A DNA stretch of 64,000 nt from Candidatus Poribacteria bacterium (GTDB lineage Bacteria; Poribacteria; WGA-4E; WGA-3G). Within the stretch, counting starts at the first letter, position 1, and the number at the start of each line of letters is the position of its first letter. The DNA lies in the NCBI GenBank assembly GCA_022823085.1, contig JAJDXV010000033.1, positions 17,333 to 81,332 of the forward strand, given 5' to 3'. The notes below the pieces were generated by a model that was given only the letters and a program-made list of their open reading frames with translations, was not told the origin of the DNA and did not search any database. Shown here one piece after another: positions 1 to 9,364 of the stretch. The position numbers were made by a program, and so were the translations under genes.

Positions 1-2
1 AC

Positions 3-1112
3 GTTAAGCTGCGACTCTACCCACAGGCAGCTGATGCCTTTAAGTCAATTCTATCGCAACAACCGACAAATGTAGACGCACTCTTCCAACTCGCAAACGT
101 CTATAAACTGCAAGATGAACTGGAATTAGCGATTGAAACCTTTAACAAGATTTTTCCGGCAGCTGCAGACTTAAAAAATGTTCCTGTAAAAACACGGATT
201 TACGGATTAACGCATCTCGCCCTGGCGGAAATCTATTGCAAACAGAGCAAATTAGACATCGCAGCGCAGCACGCCAAAGAAGCCGTGCAGAACGCTCCAA
301 CAGATGCCGATACACACTACCGACTCGGTTATATCTATACACATCAGGCAAAATTCGATGAGGCACTCGTCGCGTTCAAGCGTACCCTTTCACGCAAGCC
401 AGATTTCCCAGAAGTCTACGAATGGCTCGGTCTGATCGCACTCATGCGGAACGAACCGAAACAAGCCGTGACACACTATCAGACAGCCATCGAGAAAAAA
501 CCTTACGTCCAGAGTGCCTACTACAACCTCGCCAAGGCGTACCGACTGCTCGGCGATACACCCGCAGCGACGGAACAACTCAAACTGTTCCACAAAATGA
601 AAACCTACTACGACCGGACGTACGCCATCGAAGGTGCTTTGGCGGAAGATCCAACGAACGCCACCCTCCGGTTGAAATTGGCAGAGGTCCATCTGGAACA
701 CAAACATATTTCCGCAGCCATTGCGACCTACCAAGCACTTATCCGTCTGAACCCAGACTTAACAAGCGGATACGACAAGTTGGCGAGGCTTTACATGAAC
801 CTCAACGCACCGCAACACGCGATCCCACTTTTCGAGAAAGTCCTCGAATTGAAACCCGATACCGTAGAAGCACACGTCCGATTGGGATGGCTCTATACGC
901 AAACAGAGGCACTCGACAAGGCAGAAGCACATCTTCAAGCAGCCATAGCGAAGATGCCACACCTGAGCTTGGCATACCACGGATTAGCCGAGATTTACAC
1001 GCAACAAGGGCAACTCCAAAAAGCGATAGACACTTACCGACATATCACCAAAATTGAACCCGACGATAACGACGCTTGGAAAGCACTCAATAAACTCGAA
1101 CGTCTAAAGTAG
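3..1112 (+). CDS. TPR-repeat protein, 5' end outside window (frame open from base 3)
   Basis: Frame is open upstream of the listed ORF start (VKLRLYPQAADAFKSILSQQPTNVDALFQLANVYK...); repeated TPR signatures such as YYNLAKAYRLLGD and AYHGLAEIYTQQGQLQKAI. Confidence 0.9.
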   Translation, partial: VKLRLYPQAADAFKSILSQQPTNVDALFQLANVYKLQDELELAIETFNKIFPAAADLKNVPVKTRIYGLTHLALAEIYCKQSKLDIAAQHAKEAVQNAPTDADTHYRLGYIYTHQAKFDEALVAFKRTLSRKPDFPEVYEWLGLIALMRNEPKQAVTHYQTAIEKKPYVQSAYYNLAKAYRLLGDTPAATEQLKLFHKMKTYYDRTYAIEGALAEDPTNATLRLKLAEVHLEHKHISAAIATYQALIRLNPDLTSGYDKLARLYMNLNAPQHAIPLFEKVLELKPDTVEAHVRLGWLYTQTEALDKAEAHLQAAIAKMPHLSLAYHGLAEIYTQQGQLQKAIDTYRHITKIEPDDNDAWKALNKLERLK

Positions 1113-1143
1113 GAATCACAAACAACACGATGAGTCCATTCGT

Positions 1144-2844
1144 ATGCTAAAAAATGTACTGAACAGTAGACCTCTAAATCTCTATCGCCGTCTTGGATGC
1201 GCAGGCATAGCCGTATTTATAAGTCTCCTCTACTGCACAACCGTCCCAGCAGAACAGATTTTCATTGATGTCACGGAATCCGCAGGGTTAACCTTCGAGC
1301 ACACCGACGGTAGGAGCGGTTTAAGGCTTTTCAACGAATTCCTCGGATCCGGCGGCGGTTTTTTCGACTACGATGGCGACGGCGACCTCGACATCTATCT
1401 CGTTAACGGCGCACGCCAGACAGACAACGTTCAAGGTCGAAAACCGAATAACGTCCTCTACCGAAACAACGGAGATAACACTTTCACCGACATCACCGAG
1501 ACGGCTGGTGTCGGAAGTACCGCCTACGGTACCGGTGCCACCGTCGCAGATTACGACAACGACGGCGACTTAGACCTCTACGTCACTAACTACGGCAGAG
1601 ACCAACTCTATCGAAACAACGGCGACGGGACTTTTACAGACATAACGATGCACGCCAAAGTTGGCAACCCAAATTGGGGCACCAGCTGCGCCTTCGCTGA
1701 TGTCGATAACGATGGACACTTAGACCTCTACATTGCGAACTATGCTGAATGGACACCAGAAAAGGACACCCGCTGCGAAGAACGTGGCGTTCAGGTCTAT
1801 TGCGGACCACACGCCTACCCCGCCGTTCACGATACCTTTTACAAAAATAACGGAGACGGCACGTTTACCGATGTGTCAACCTTATACCGCCCTCCCGATC
1901 TGATACCGCAGCACGGGTTAGGTGTAACCTTTGGCGACTACGATACCGATGGGAATATTGATTTCTATGTCGCAAACGACCAAGACCCGAACTTCCTGTT
2001 TCAGAACGGTGGTAACGGTAATTTTTTAGAAGTTGCATTAATTTCTGGGGTTTGCTACAATGATATGGGAAAAGAAGAAGCCGGAATGGGAACCGATTTC
2101 GGTGATTACGACAACGACGGGAAGTTTGATCTTACCGTCAGTAATTACCAGACCGAAACCAATACCGTCTACCGGAACCACGATAGCACCTTCTTTATCG
2201 ACAACACCATTACATCAGGGATAGCAGAGGTAACGCACGGCTATTTGGGATGGGGCATCAAATTTTTCGATTACGACAATGACGGATACCAAGACATCTT
2301 CGTCGCAAACGGACATCTCATGGATAACATCAATGTCCTTGAGAAACACGTAACCTATCCGCAGAAGAACCTGCTATTCAGGAACTTAGGCGATGGAACA
2401 TTCGCCAATGTTGTGTCGGAAACCGACGGCTTAGCACTCAAAAAAGTCAGTCGTGGTGCCGCTATCGGCGATTACGACAACGACGGGGACCTCGATATCC
2501 TCGTCACGAACTGCAACCAACGTCCAGACCTGCTCCAAAACGCAGTCGGAAACCGAAACAATTGGATACAAATCCAGACTGTCGGACAAAAAAGCAACCG
2601 TTCCGGGATCGGAGCAAGAATCAAAGTTGTAACCGGAACACACGTTCAATATCGGGAAGTGCATAGTGGTGGGAGTTACCTCTCTTTCCACGATCTGCGC
2701 ACCCATTTTGGTGTCGGCAAAGCGGAACAGATTGACCGCCTTGAAATCCGTTGGACCAGCGGACACACCGACCGTTGGACACATCTCCCTGTCAACCAAA
2801 GATTTAGGGCAGTTGAAGGCGGAGAGATTGTTCCGATAGATTAG
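1144..2844 (+). CDS. Secreted FG-GAP/VCBS repeat protein with ASPIC/UnbV C-terminal domain (CRTAC1-like)
   Basis: Repeated DYDNDGDLDLYV motifs, signal peptide, C-terminal NRSGIGARIKVVTG...SGGSYLS...FGVGKAEQIDRLEIRWTSG. Confidence 0.9.
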   Translation: MLKNVLNSRPLNLYRRLGCAGIAVFISLLYCTTVPAEQIFIDVTESAGLTFEHTDGRSGLRLFNEFLGSGGGFFDYDGDGDLDIYLVNGARQTDNVQGRKPNNVLYRNNGDNTFTDITETAGVGSTAYGTGATVADYDNDGDLDLYVTNYGRDQLYRNNGDGTFTDITMHAKVGNPNWGTSCAFADVDNDGHLDLYIANYAEWTPEKDTRCEERGVQVYCGPHAYPAVHDTFYKNNGDGTFTDVSTLYRPPDLIPQHGLGVTFGDYDTDGNIDFYVANDQDPNFLFQNGGNGNFLEVALISGVCYNDMGKEEAGMGTDFGDYDNDGKFDLTVSNYQTETNTVYRNHDSTFFIDNTITSGIAEVTHGYLGWGIKFFDYDNDGYQDIFVANGHLMDNINVLEKHVTYPQKNLLFRNLGDGTFANVVSETDGLALKKVSRGAAIGDYDNDGDLDILVTNCNQRPDLLQNAVGNRNNWIQIQTVGQKSNRSGIGARIKVVTGTHVQYREVHSGGSYLSFHDLRTHFGVGKAEQIDRLEIRWTSGHTDRWTHLPVNQRFRAVEGGEIVPID

Positions 2845-2897
2845 CCTATAAAAATAATGCACAAGAAACCAACAGCACATCCTACACGGAGGAAAAA

Positions 2898-3674
2898 ATG
2901 AGGCACCTATTTATCATACTAACCCTTATCACGTTTGCAGCATCTTTCGCTTATGCAGCAAACGAACCGGAGGAATCGCTGATCCTCTACTTCTCTTTTG
3001 ATGAACTCGACGGTAAAAACGCCATCGACCACTCACAATACGAAAACCACGGTGAATTGGTCGGGGACACTAAACTTGCTGACGGTAAATTCGGTAAAGC
3101 TTTGGAATTCAACGGAACGACTGACTGGGTGTTGGTTCCACACCACGAAACGCTTACTGTCGATGAGAGCGTTACCGTCATGGCTTGGATCAATACCCCA
3201 CGCCATACAGGTCCTGGTGGTGCACAATGGCAAGGCATCCTTGCCAAAGGCAATGGACCTCGTTCCTATAGCTTCTACACCGAATCTGTGAGTCAGTGTT
3301 TACACCTTAGTGTCGGCGGTTCAGGCAGTGTTTGTAACAAAAATGTGCCGTTAGAGGAATGGGTGCATGTTGCCGCACAAGTTGATGACGGGACACATCG
3401 GTACTGGGTGAATGGCGAAAATGCCGGCGAATCCGGGGGCAAAAACCCACCGCCCGGCGCAGCCGATACTGCGGATGTCTTTGTCGGGAAAACACACGAA
3501 GGCAACCGTCAATTCGAGGGATTCATCGACGAAGTCCGCATCTGGAACCGCGCACTCACTGAAGAAGAGGTACAAGAACAGATGGAAAAAGGGCATTTTG
3601 AACTTTTTCCTGTTGACCCGCGTCAGAAACTCGCGACATCTTGGGGACAACTGAAGAAAACCTCACAACGCTAA
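2898..3674 (+). CDS. Secreted LamG-domain protein
   Basis: Signal peptide; LILYFSFDELDG...FNGTTDWVLVPHHETLTVDESVTVMAWIN...FIDEVRIWNRALTEEEV; RBS ggagg upstream. Confidence 0.88.
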   Translation: MRHLFIILTLITFAASFAYAANEPEESLILYFSFDELDGKNAIDHSQYENHGELVGDTKLADGKFGKALEFNGTTDWVLVPHHETLTVDESVTVMAWINTPRHTGPGGAQWQGILAKGNGPRSYSFYTESVSQCLHLSVGGSGSVCNKNVPLEEWVHVAAQVDDGTHRYWVNGENAGESGGKNPPPGAADTADVFVGKTHEGNRQFEGFIDEVRIWNRALTEEEVQEQMEKGHFELFPVDPRQKLATSWGQLKKTSQR

Positions 3675-3679
3675 AATCT

Positions 3680-3744
3680 ATGGTATGTGCGCTTTAGGGT
3701 TACCCGGATATTCAAATTCTATGGAACCCTAAACGCGCATACAT
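3680..3744. terminator. Imperfect long inverted repeat between the LamG paralogues
   Basis: tatgtgcgctttagggtt ... aaccctaaacgcgcata. Confidence 0.5.
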
Positions 3745-3769
3745 CTACCTATAAGTAAAGGAGAACATA

Positions 3770-4534
3770 ATGAAAACTTTTCTCTCTATATTGACGATTC
3801 TCATGATCGCGGCACCTTTCGCACACGCCGCAGATCCCGCCGATGATTCGCTTATCCTCTACTTCTCTTTTGATGAACTCGATGGCGATACAGTGCCGGA
3901 TCTCTCAAAATACGAGAACGACGGCACCATCGCTGGCGCGCCGGAATTAGCCGCAGGAAAATTCGGGAACGCACTCAAACTCAACGGTGAAAGCGACTGG
4001 GTCGAAGTCCCGCACGCCGACATCCTTACCGTTGATACAAACGTAACGGTCATGGCATGGATTAATGCCGAGAGATACACCGGCGGAACAGCCGGCGCGC
4101 AGTGGCAAGGTATCCTTTCAAAAGGGAATGGCCCGCGCTCCTACAGCTTCTACACTGAATCCACAAGTGAATGCTTGCACCTCAGTGCCGGTGGTAGCGG
4201 TAGCACTTGCACGGGGAAAATCGAACTTAACGAGTGGACGCACGTCGTCGCACAGGTCGAAGACGGTGTTCACAGGTATTGGTTAAACGGTGAGCACGCC
4301 GGCGAATCCGACGGCAAAAACCCGCTCCCCGGTGCCGCTGATACTGCTTCCGTCCTCATCGGAAAAACACACGAAGGCAACCGTGAATTTCTCGGACTCA
4401 TCGACGAAGTCCGTATCTGGAACCGAGCACTCAGTATGGACGAAGTCCGGGTAGAAATGGAGACCGCATCAACACCCGTCGAACCGCTCGGGAAGCTGTC
4501 CACAACCTGGGCAACGCTGAAGTCGGACAGATAA
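3770..4534 (+). CDS. Secreted LamG-domain protein (tandem paralogue of 2898..3674)
   Basis: Signal peptide and same LamG core as neighbour (LILYFSFDELDGDTV...FIDEVRIWNRALSMDEV-like). Confidence 0.88.
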   Translation: MKTFLSILTILMIAAPFAHAADPADDSLILYFSFDELDGDTVPDLSKYENDGTIAGAPELAAGKFGNALKLNGESDWVEVPHADILTVDTNVTVMAWINAERYTGGTAGAQWQGILSKGNGPRSYSFYTESTSECLHLSAGGSGSTCTGKIELNEWTHVVAQVEDGVHRYWLNGEHAGESDGKNPLPGAADTASVLIGKTHEGNREFLGLIDEVRIWNRALSMDEVRVEMETASTPVEPLGKLSTTWATLKSDR

Positions 4535-4552
4535 AAAACAACGCATTAATAT

Positions 4553-4579
4553 GTAGGCGCGCTGTCGAAGCGCGTCTAC
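4553..4579. terminator. Hairpin downstream of LamG gene
   Basis: GTAGGCGCGCT-GTCGA-AGCGCGTCTAC, 11-bp stem with one G-T pair. Confidence 0.55.
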
Positions 4580-4609
4580 ATCGCGAATGAAAGGAGCACT
4601 CACAACCTT

Positions 4610-5011
4610 ATGAACGGGAAATTTATTGCGTCAGCCGACGTAGAACGAGACGAACTCGATTGGGGAACCATCGGTTGGCTGAGCCGCCCAGAAAGCACCG
4701 GTGCAAAAGACATCGTCGCCATGGAGGTCTCACTCTCCCCAGGCTACGGACACGACTTCCATAAACACCCTGAACAAGAAGAGGTCATCTACGTGATAGA
4801 AGGCAGCGTCGAACAGTGGATCGAAGACAAAAAACAGACACTCAACGCCGGCGATTCTGTTTTTATTCCAGCAGATATGGTCCACGCCTCCTTTAACGTC
4901 TCTTCGGAATCCGCAAAGTTGTTCGTAACCTTGAGTCCGAGCAAAGGTGCAGAGGGATACCAACTCATCGACGTTTATGACGAAGCACCTTGGAATACGC
5001 TCCGTGCTTAG
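4610..5011 (+). CDS. Cupin-domain protein
   Basis: GHDFHKHPEQEEVIYVIEGSVEQWI...GDSVFIPADMVHASFN. Confidence 0.85.
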   Translation: MNGKFIASADVERDELDWGTIGWLSRPESTGAKDIVAMEVSLSPGYGHDFHKHPEQEEVIYVIEGSVEQWIEDKKQTLNAGDSVFIPADMVHASFNVSSESAKLFVTLSPSKGAEGYQLIDVYDEAPWNTLRA

Positions 5012-5137
5012 GCAAAACGCATTCGCTTCGCTATGAGAACGCAGCTTCTGGATCATACTATCGTTTGGACACGCTTCTGTAGAATAGGAAACTGTTGGTT
5101 TCCTGTTCAATCTTCTGTGAATTATCAGGACACCTTC

Positions 5138-6010
5138 ATGCCACAGACACAGCTAACTTCATCGGAAGACACCGTGAAACGAAGTGGAACGGTGACCAAA
5201 TTTAATAATTTAAAAACCCGGCAACGGATGCGTGAATTCTACGAAACATCGGAAAGCTATAAAAGCCTTCTCGATGCACACGACGAAACCTATCTCCGAC
5301 ACTACGTAGAACTGGTCGTCCGTTACGCGCCACCGCGTTCCAAGGTCCTCGATCTCGGATGCGGGAACGGTATCTCCGCGAAACTGCTCAATCAGGCAGA
5401 TTTTGATGTCGTCGGCACCGATATTTCGCCGCTCTTTCTCAAGGAGGCACGGAACTGGGAAAACCCGCGCCTCAAATACGAAGTCTGCGATGTACTCGAA
5501 CTCCCTTTTGACAGTAATACCTTCGATGTTATCTGCTCAAATGAATTGGTTGAACATCTACCAGACGTGGAGACGGCTTTAACGGAGATGGGACGCGTGG
5601 TACGCAAGGGTGGACGCATTGTCATCTCTGGACCGAACCTCTGTTCCCCTTTAATCCCACTGCTGGATTGGCTCCGCCTGATATCCGGCAAACCGGGCAG
5701 ACCGGTCTGGGGTGAAACGAAACGGCAAGCGTTCCAACAGTTCAAACGCAACTGTCAGCTCTATTTACAGAAACGGTTCTTCACAAAATCGCCGCAATTC
5801 ATCTATAGAGAACCCGATTTACAAGCAGACGCAATCGGCGGCGACGCTGATAGTGCATACTACGCAAGTCCGATAGACCTCGCGCAATTTTTCCGACAAA
5901 ACGGGTTCACGATCGTCAAAAAGGCTGTCGGGTTCGGCATAAAAGGCAGAATTATCGCTGGCACATTTCCGTATATGAGCCCTTACATCACCCTGGTTGT
6001 AGAAAAATGA
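5138..6010 (+). CDS. Class I SAM-dependent methyltransferase
   Basis: VLDLGCGNGISAKLL ... DVICSNELVEHLPDVETALTEMGRVVRKGG; start moved to the internal ATG (MPQTQLTSS). Confidence 0.85.
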   Translation: MPQTQLTSSEDTVKRSGTVTKFNNLKTRQRMREFYETSESYKSLLDAHDETYLRHYVELVVRYAPPRSKVLDLGCGNGISAKLLNQADFDVVGTDISPLFLKEARNWENPRLKYEVCDVLELPFDSNTFDVICSNELVEHLPDVETALTEMGRVVRKGGRIVISGPNLCSPLIPLLDWLRLISGKPGRPVWGETKRQAFQQFKRNCQLYLQKRFFTKSPQFIYREPDLQADAIGGDADSAYYASPIDLAQFFRQNGFTIVKKAVGFGIKGRIIAGTFPYMSPYITLVVEK

Positions 6011-6843
6011 ACATCCGTGCGAACGACTTTGTCTTAGAGATAGGGAGCGGTCACAATCCGAAAGCGCGTTCGGATGTCTTATGCGATAAATTCATAGAAG
6101 ATGATGAACAACGCGGCGGCGGAATCGTTACCGACCGTCCGATCGTCGAAGCCGACGGACAGTTCCTCCCGTTCGCAGACCAAGCGTTTGATTATGTCAT
6201 CTGCGCACACGTACTGGAGCATGTTGAAGACCCGAAACAACTCATCGCTGAACTCATGCGCGTGGCACGGCGCGGCTACATCGAAACGCCCTCTGAAATA
6301 GGCGAACGGATATACGGATGGCACTACCACCGATGGATCGTTAATCTAATCGACGGACGTTTAACACTCCAAAAAAACAACCAGCAACCGCAGTTCGGAC
6401 AACTGTTCCACACACTCGCGGCGAAAGACAAGCACTGGAAACGGTTCCATATTACGCACCACAATATCTTTCTCGTTCAATACGAATGGGAAAACAATAT
6501 AGATTACGAAATACGACCCGAAACGGAACCGATACTCGACTTAGAATGTCCGGCGACCTTACAGACACTTATTGCTCCCGACGGTAGCAATCAAGGCAAA
6601 AATCGGTGGCTACCACTTCTCAAAAATGCTGTGCCGCGAGGGATCGTCTCCCGCGCAAAATCGTTTTTGGCAAAAGGTAAAAGTCGCCAGAAAAAAACAT
6701 TACAAGAGATTCTCGTCTGCCCGCAATGTAAAGGTGCGATTACATGGGAAGAACAGCGTCTCCACTGCAAAGCCTGCGAACAACACTATCCAATTACTAA
6801 CGGAATTCCGAGACTTTTTAATTTTTCGCAAGGCGTAAGGTAA
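6007..6843 (+). CDS. SAM-dependent methyltransferase with Trm112-like C-terminal zinc ribbon
   Basis: VLEIGSGHNPKARSDVLCDKF, CAHVLEHVEDPKQLIAELMRV; C-terminal LVCPQCKGAITW...LHCKACEQHYPITNGIPRL; overlaps previous stop. Confidence 0.82.
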   Translation: MNIRANDFVLEIGSGHNPKARSDVLCDKFIEDDEQRGGGIVTDRPIVEADGQFLPFADQAFDYVICAHVLEHVEDPKQLIAELMRVARRGYIETPSEIGERIYGWHYHRWIVNLIDGRLTLQKNNQQPQFGQLFHTLAAKDKHWKRFHITHHNIFLVQYEWENNIDYEIRPETEPILDLECPATLQTLIAPDGSNQGKNRWLPLLKNAVPRGIVSRAKSFLAKGKSRQKKTLQEILVCPQCKGAITWEEQRLHCKACEQHYPITNGIPRLFNFSQGVR

Positions 6844-6991
6844 AGTAATTAGTTTGTTGACGTTTTTTCTCATATCCGCCTGCACCGTTGTTGCAGGCTA
6901 CCATTCTTAATTGGCGCAAAGCGTAAGATAAAGTAATTAGTTTGTTGACGTTTTTTCTCATATCCGCCTGCGCCGTTGTTGCAGGCTACCA
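6827..6991. repeat. Two direct copies (period 88 bp) of a repeat containing a GCCTGCA/TGCAGGC hairpin
   Basis: cgcaaRgcgtaagRtaaagtaattagtttgttgacgttttttctcatatccgcctgcRccgttgttgcaggctaccat, copies at 6827 and 6915. Confidence 0.9.
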
Positions 6992-7304
6992 TCTTTAGTT
7001 ACCGTAGCTCGTAACGAAGTGGAGAGCGGATTTAAGGAAGCACATCAATAGTCCAAACCCACTTGACTGACCGCAAGGAAAATTAAAAACTTAGTCTGAA
7101 ACGAAGTGGAAGACGGATTACGTAAAAGCAGTCCATCCATAAAACCCACTTGACTGACAGCATCTTTAGTTACCGTAGCTCGTAACGAAGTGGAGAGCGG
7201 ATTTAAGGAAGCACATCAATAATCCAAACCCACTTGACTAACCGCAAGGAAAATTAAAAAATCCGCAAGGAAAATTAAAAAATCCGCAAGGAAAATTTAA
7301 AAAT
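6990..7304 (+). repeat. Direct repeats: ctttagttaccgtagctcgtaacgaagtggagagcggatttaagg...ccgcaaggaaaattaaaaa (about 6990 and 7161), one diverged copy between, then three tandem tccgcaaggaaaattaaaaa boxes
   Basis: Direct reading. Confidence 0.9.
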
Positions 7305-8282
7305 ATGAATGTTGTACCGAAAGAATTTATTCGCGTGATGCCAGATACGATGCAAGACTTTATCAGCGAAGCGTTCCAGAAAGCAGGCACCACGGCGGAA
7401 GATGCCACACATATAGCAAACCTGTTAGTGCTCACAGATCTGCGCGGTGTATTCAGCCATGGCACCCGCCAAACGCCCGGATATATCGGGATGATGCTCG
7501 ATGGCAAAGTCAACCCACGTCCGAACGTCCGATGCATCGACGAATCCCCGACGACAGCCGTCTACGACGGCGACGGTGGGATGGGACATTTTGCCTCGTA
7601 TCACGCCGCAAAAGCAGCCGTTAAAAAAGCCAAAGAGATGGGACTCGGTGCCGCAACGAGTCGGAACCACTTCCATTTCGGGAGTGCAGGCAAATATTCG
7701 AGGCTCGCACTCGAAGTAGATTGTGCCGGGTTCGCCGTCTCCTGCCACCGTTTCCGACACAACCCGGACGGTGTGATTGCCACCGCAACCGGTGCCTCGC
7801 CGATGAGTTTTGCGATCCCAGCAGGCGACCAACCGCCCATAGTCGTCGATATGGCAACCGGCATCTATGGATCACAGCCATTTGAAGAAGCATTTGAACA
7901 GAATCCAGCTGCGTTCTTCAAGATGTTGGGATTGAGCCATGTCAGCCATGCACTCGGTGGATTTATGGCAGGTATCTGGCTCTTCGATAAACCGCCGGAT
8001 CCGCCAACAATCTGGGAAGGTGCCAATCAAGGTGCCTTCATCGCAGCGATCGACATCTCCCGATTCCGACCAATTGACGCATACAAAGCGGAGATCGATC
8101 AACATATCCACGACGCACGGCAGATGCAACCGGCACCGGGTTACGACCGATCGGACTTACCCGGTGGTTTAGAATGGGAGCGCGAACAGGAATGGGCTGA
8201 AATCGGTATACCGGTCGGCGAAGCACATCAGGAACAGTTGAAAACAGTTGCTGAACGCATCGGCATTCCGCTGCCATTCTAA
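7305..8282 (+). CDS. Ldh family oxidoreductase (malate/L-lactate dehydrogenase-like)
   Basis: DLRGVFSHGTRQTPGYIGMMLDGKVNPRPN; AAKAAVKKAKEMGLGAATSRNHFHFGSAGKYS; TGASPMSFAIPAGDQPPIVVDMAT. Confidence 0.85.
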   Translation: MNVVPKEFIRVMPDTMQDFISEAFQKAGTTAEDATHIANLLVLTDLRGVFSHGTRQTPGYIGMMLDGKVNPRPNVRCIDESPTTAVYDGDGGMGHFASYHAAKAAVKKAKEMGLGAATSRNHFHFGSAGKYSRLALEVDCAGFAVSCHRFRHNPDGVIATATGASPMSFAIPAGDQPPIVVDMATGIYGSQPFEEAFEQNPAAFFKMLGLSHVSHALGGFMAGIWLFDKPPDPPTIWEGANQGAFIAAIDISRFRPIDAYKAEIDQHIHDARQMQPAPGYDRSDLPGGLEWEREQEWAEIGIPVGEAHQEQLKTVAERIGIPLPF

Positions 8283-8297
8283 ATAAGAAGAAATCTT

Positions 8298-9299
8298 GTG
8301 GACAAAAATAAAACTTTAAAGGAATCAAAAAACAGAATGGAAACCAATACAAACAACATAGAAGACCGAAATATCGTGATTATCGGCGGTGGCACTGCAG
8401 GATTTGCCGCAGGAGTCTATACCTCTCGTGCGATGCTTGAACCCGTCCTGATTACAGGCGAAGCACTCGGCGGACAACTCTCTTTGACGCTCGACTTGGA
8501 GAACTATCCCGGCTTCTTCGGGAACGAGGCGGGTGTCTTTATACAAGGCATGCAGGAACAGGCAGAACGGTTCGGCACCGAAGTTAAATTTGACACCGTA
8601 ACAGCAGTCGATTTCTCGCAACATCCGTTTGCTGTCACGACTTACGAGAAAGAATACCGCGCGAAATCTGTGATTATCTGCACAGGTGCCTCACCACGCA
8701 CACTCGATATCCCCGGTGAAGAGGGATACGGCGGACGCGGTGTCTCCTACTGTGCAACATGCGACGGATTTTTCTTCCAAGACCAACGGCTCATCGTCGT
8801 TGGCGGTGGCGACGCAGCGCTTGAGGAGGGCATCTTCCTAACAAAATACGCCTCCGAAGTATACATCGTCCACCGACGCGACCAACTCCGAGCAAGCCAG
8901 ATCATGCAGGAACGCGCCTTCAAAAACGATAAAATCAAGTTTATATGGGACACCGTCGTCGAAGAAATCAACGGCGACGCAGATAAAGTGACCGGCGCAA
9001 CCCTGAAAAACGTCAAAACCGGTGAAACGCAACTTTTCCCGATTGACGGGGTATTTATCTTTATAGGACATATTCCGAACACCGAACTGTTTACAGATGT
9101 CATAAGTATGGACGAACAGGGGTATGTCATTGTCGACGAGATGCAGCGCACGAACATAAACGGTGTTTATGCCGCTGGCGACGTGCATGACCACGTATTC
9201 CGTCAAGCGATTACCGCTGCGGGTGCAGGGGCCGCAGCCGCCATCGCCGCCGAAAAGTTCGTCGCAGAACTGGAAAACCGCGCTTATCCGGGGAATTGA
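8298..9299 (+). CDS. trxB: Thioredoxin-disulfide reductase
   Basis: GGGTAGFAAGVYTSRA; CATC motif in VSYCATCDGFFFQDQRLIVVGGGDAALEE; GVYAAGDVHDHVFRQAITAAGAGAAAAIAAEKF. Start may be the internal ATG at 8338. Confidence 0.9.
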   Translation: MDKNKTLKESKNRMETNTNNIEDRNIVIIGGGTAGFAAGVYTSRAMLEPVLITGEALGGQLSLTLDLENYPGFFGNEAGVFIQGMQEQAERFGTEVKFDTVTAVDFSQHPFAVTTYEKEYRAKSVIICTGASPRTLDIPGEEGYGGRGVSYCATCDGFFFQDQRLIVVGGGDAALEEGIFLTKYASEVYIVHRRDQLRASQIMQERAFKNDKIKFIWDTVVEEINGDADKVTGATLKNVKTGETQLFPIDGVFIFIGHIPNTELFTDVISMDEQGYVIVDEMQRTNINGVYAAGDVHDHVFRQAITAAGAGAAAAIAAEKFVAELENRAYPGN

Positions 9300-9328
9300 T
9301 TCGCTGAATAGGTGACCTGCAAAGAAGG

Positions 9329-9358
9329 TTGATATTCATGGGCAAATTCGCGTAAAAT
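9329..9358 (+). promoter_or_regulatory. Putative sigma70 promoter (TTGATA-18-TAAAAT), -10 only 6 nt before ATG
   Basis: ttgata ttcatgggcaaattcgcg taaaat gttaat ATG. Confidence 0.6.
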
Positions 9359-9364
9359 GTTAAT

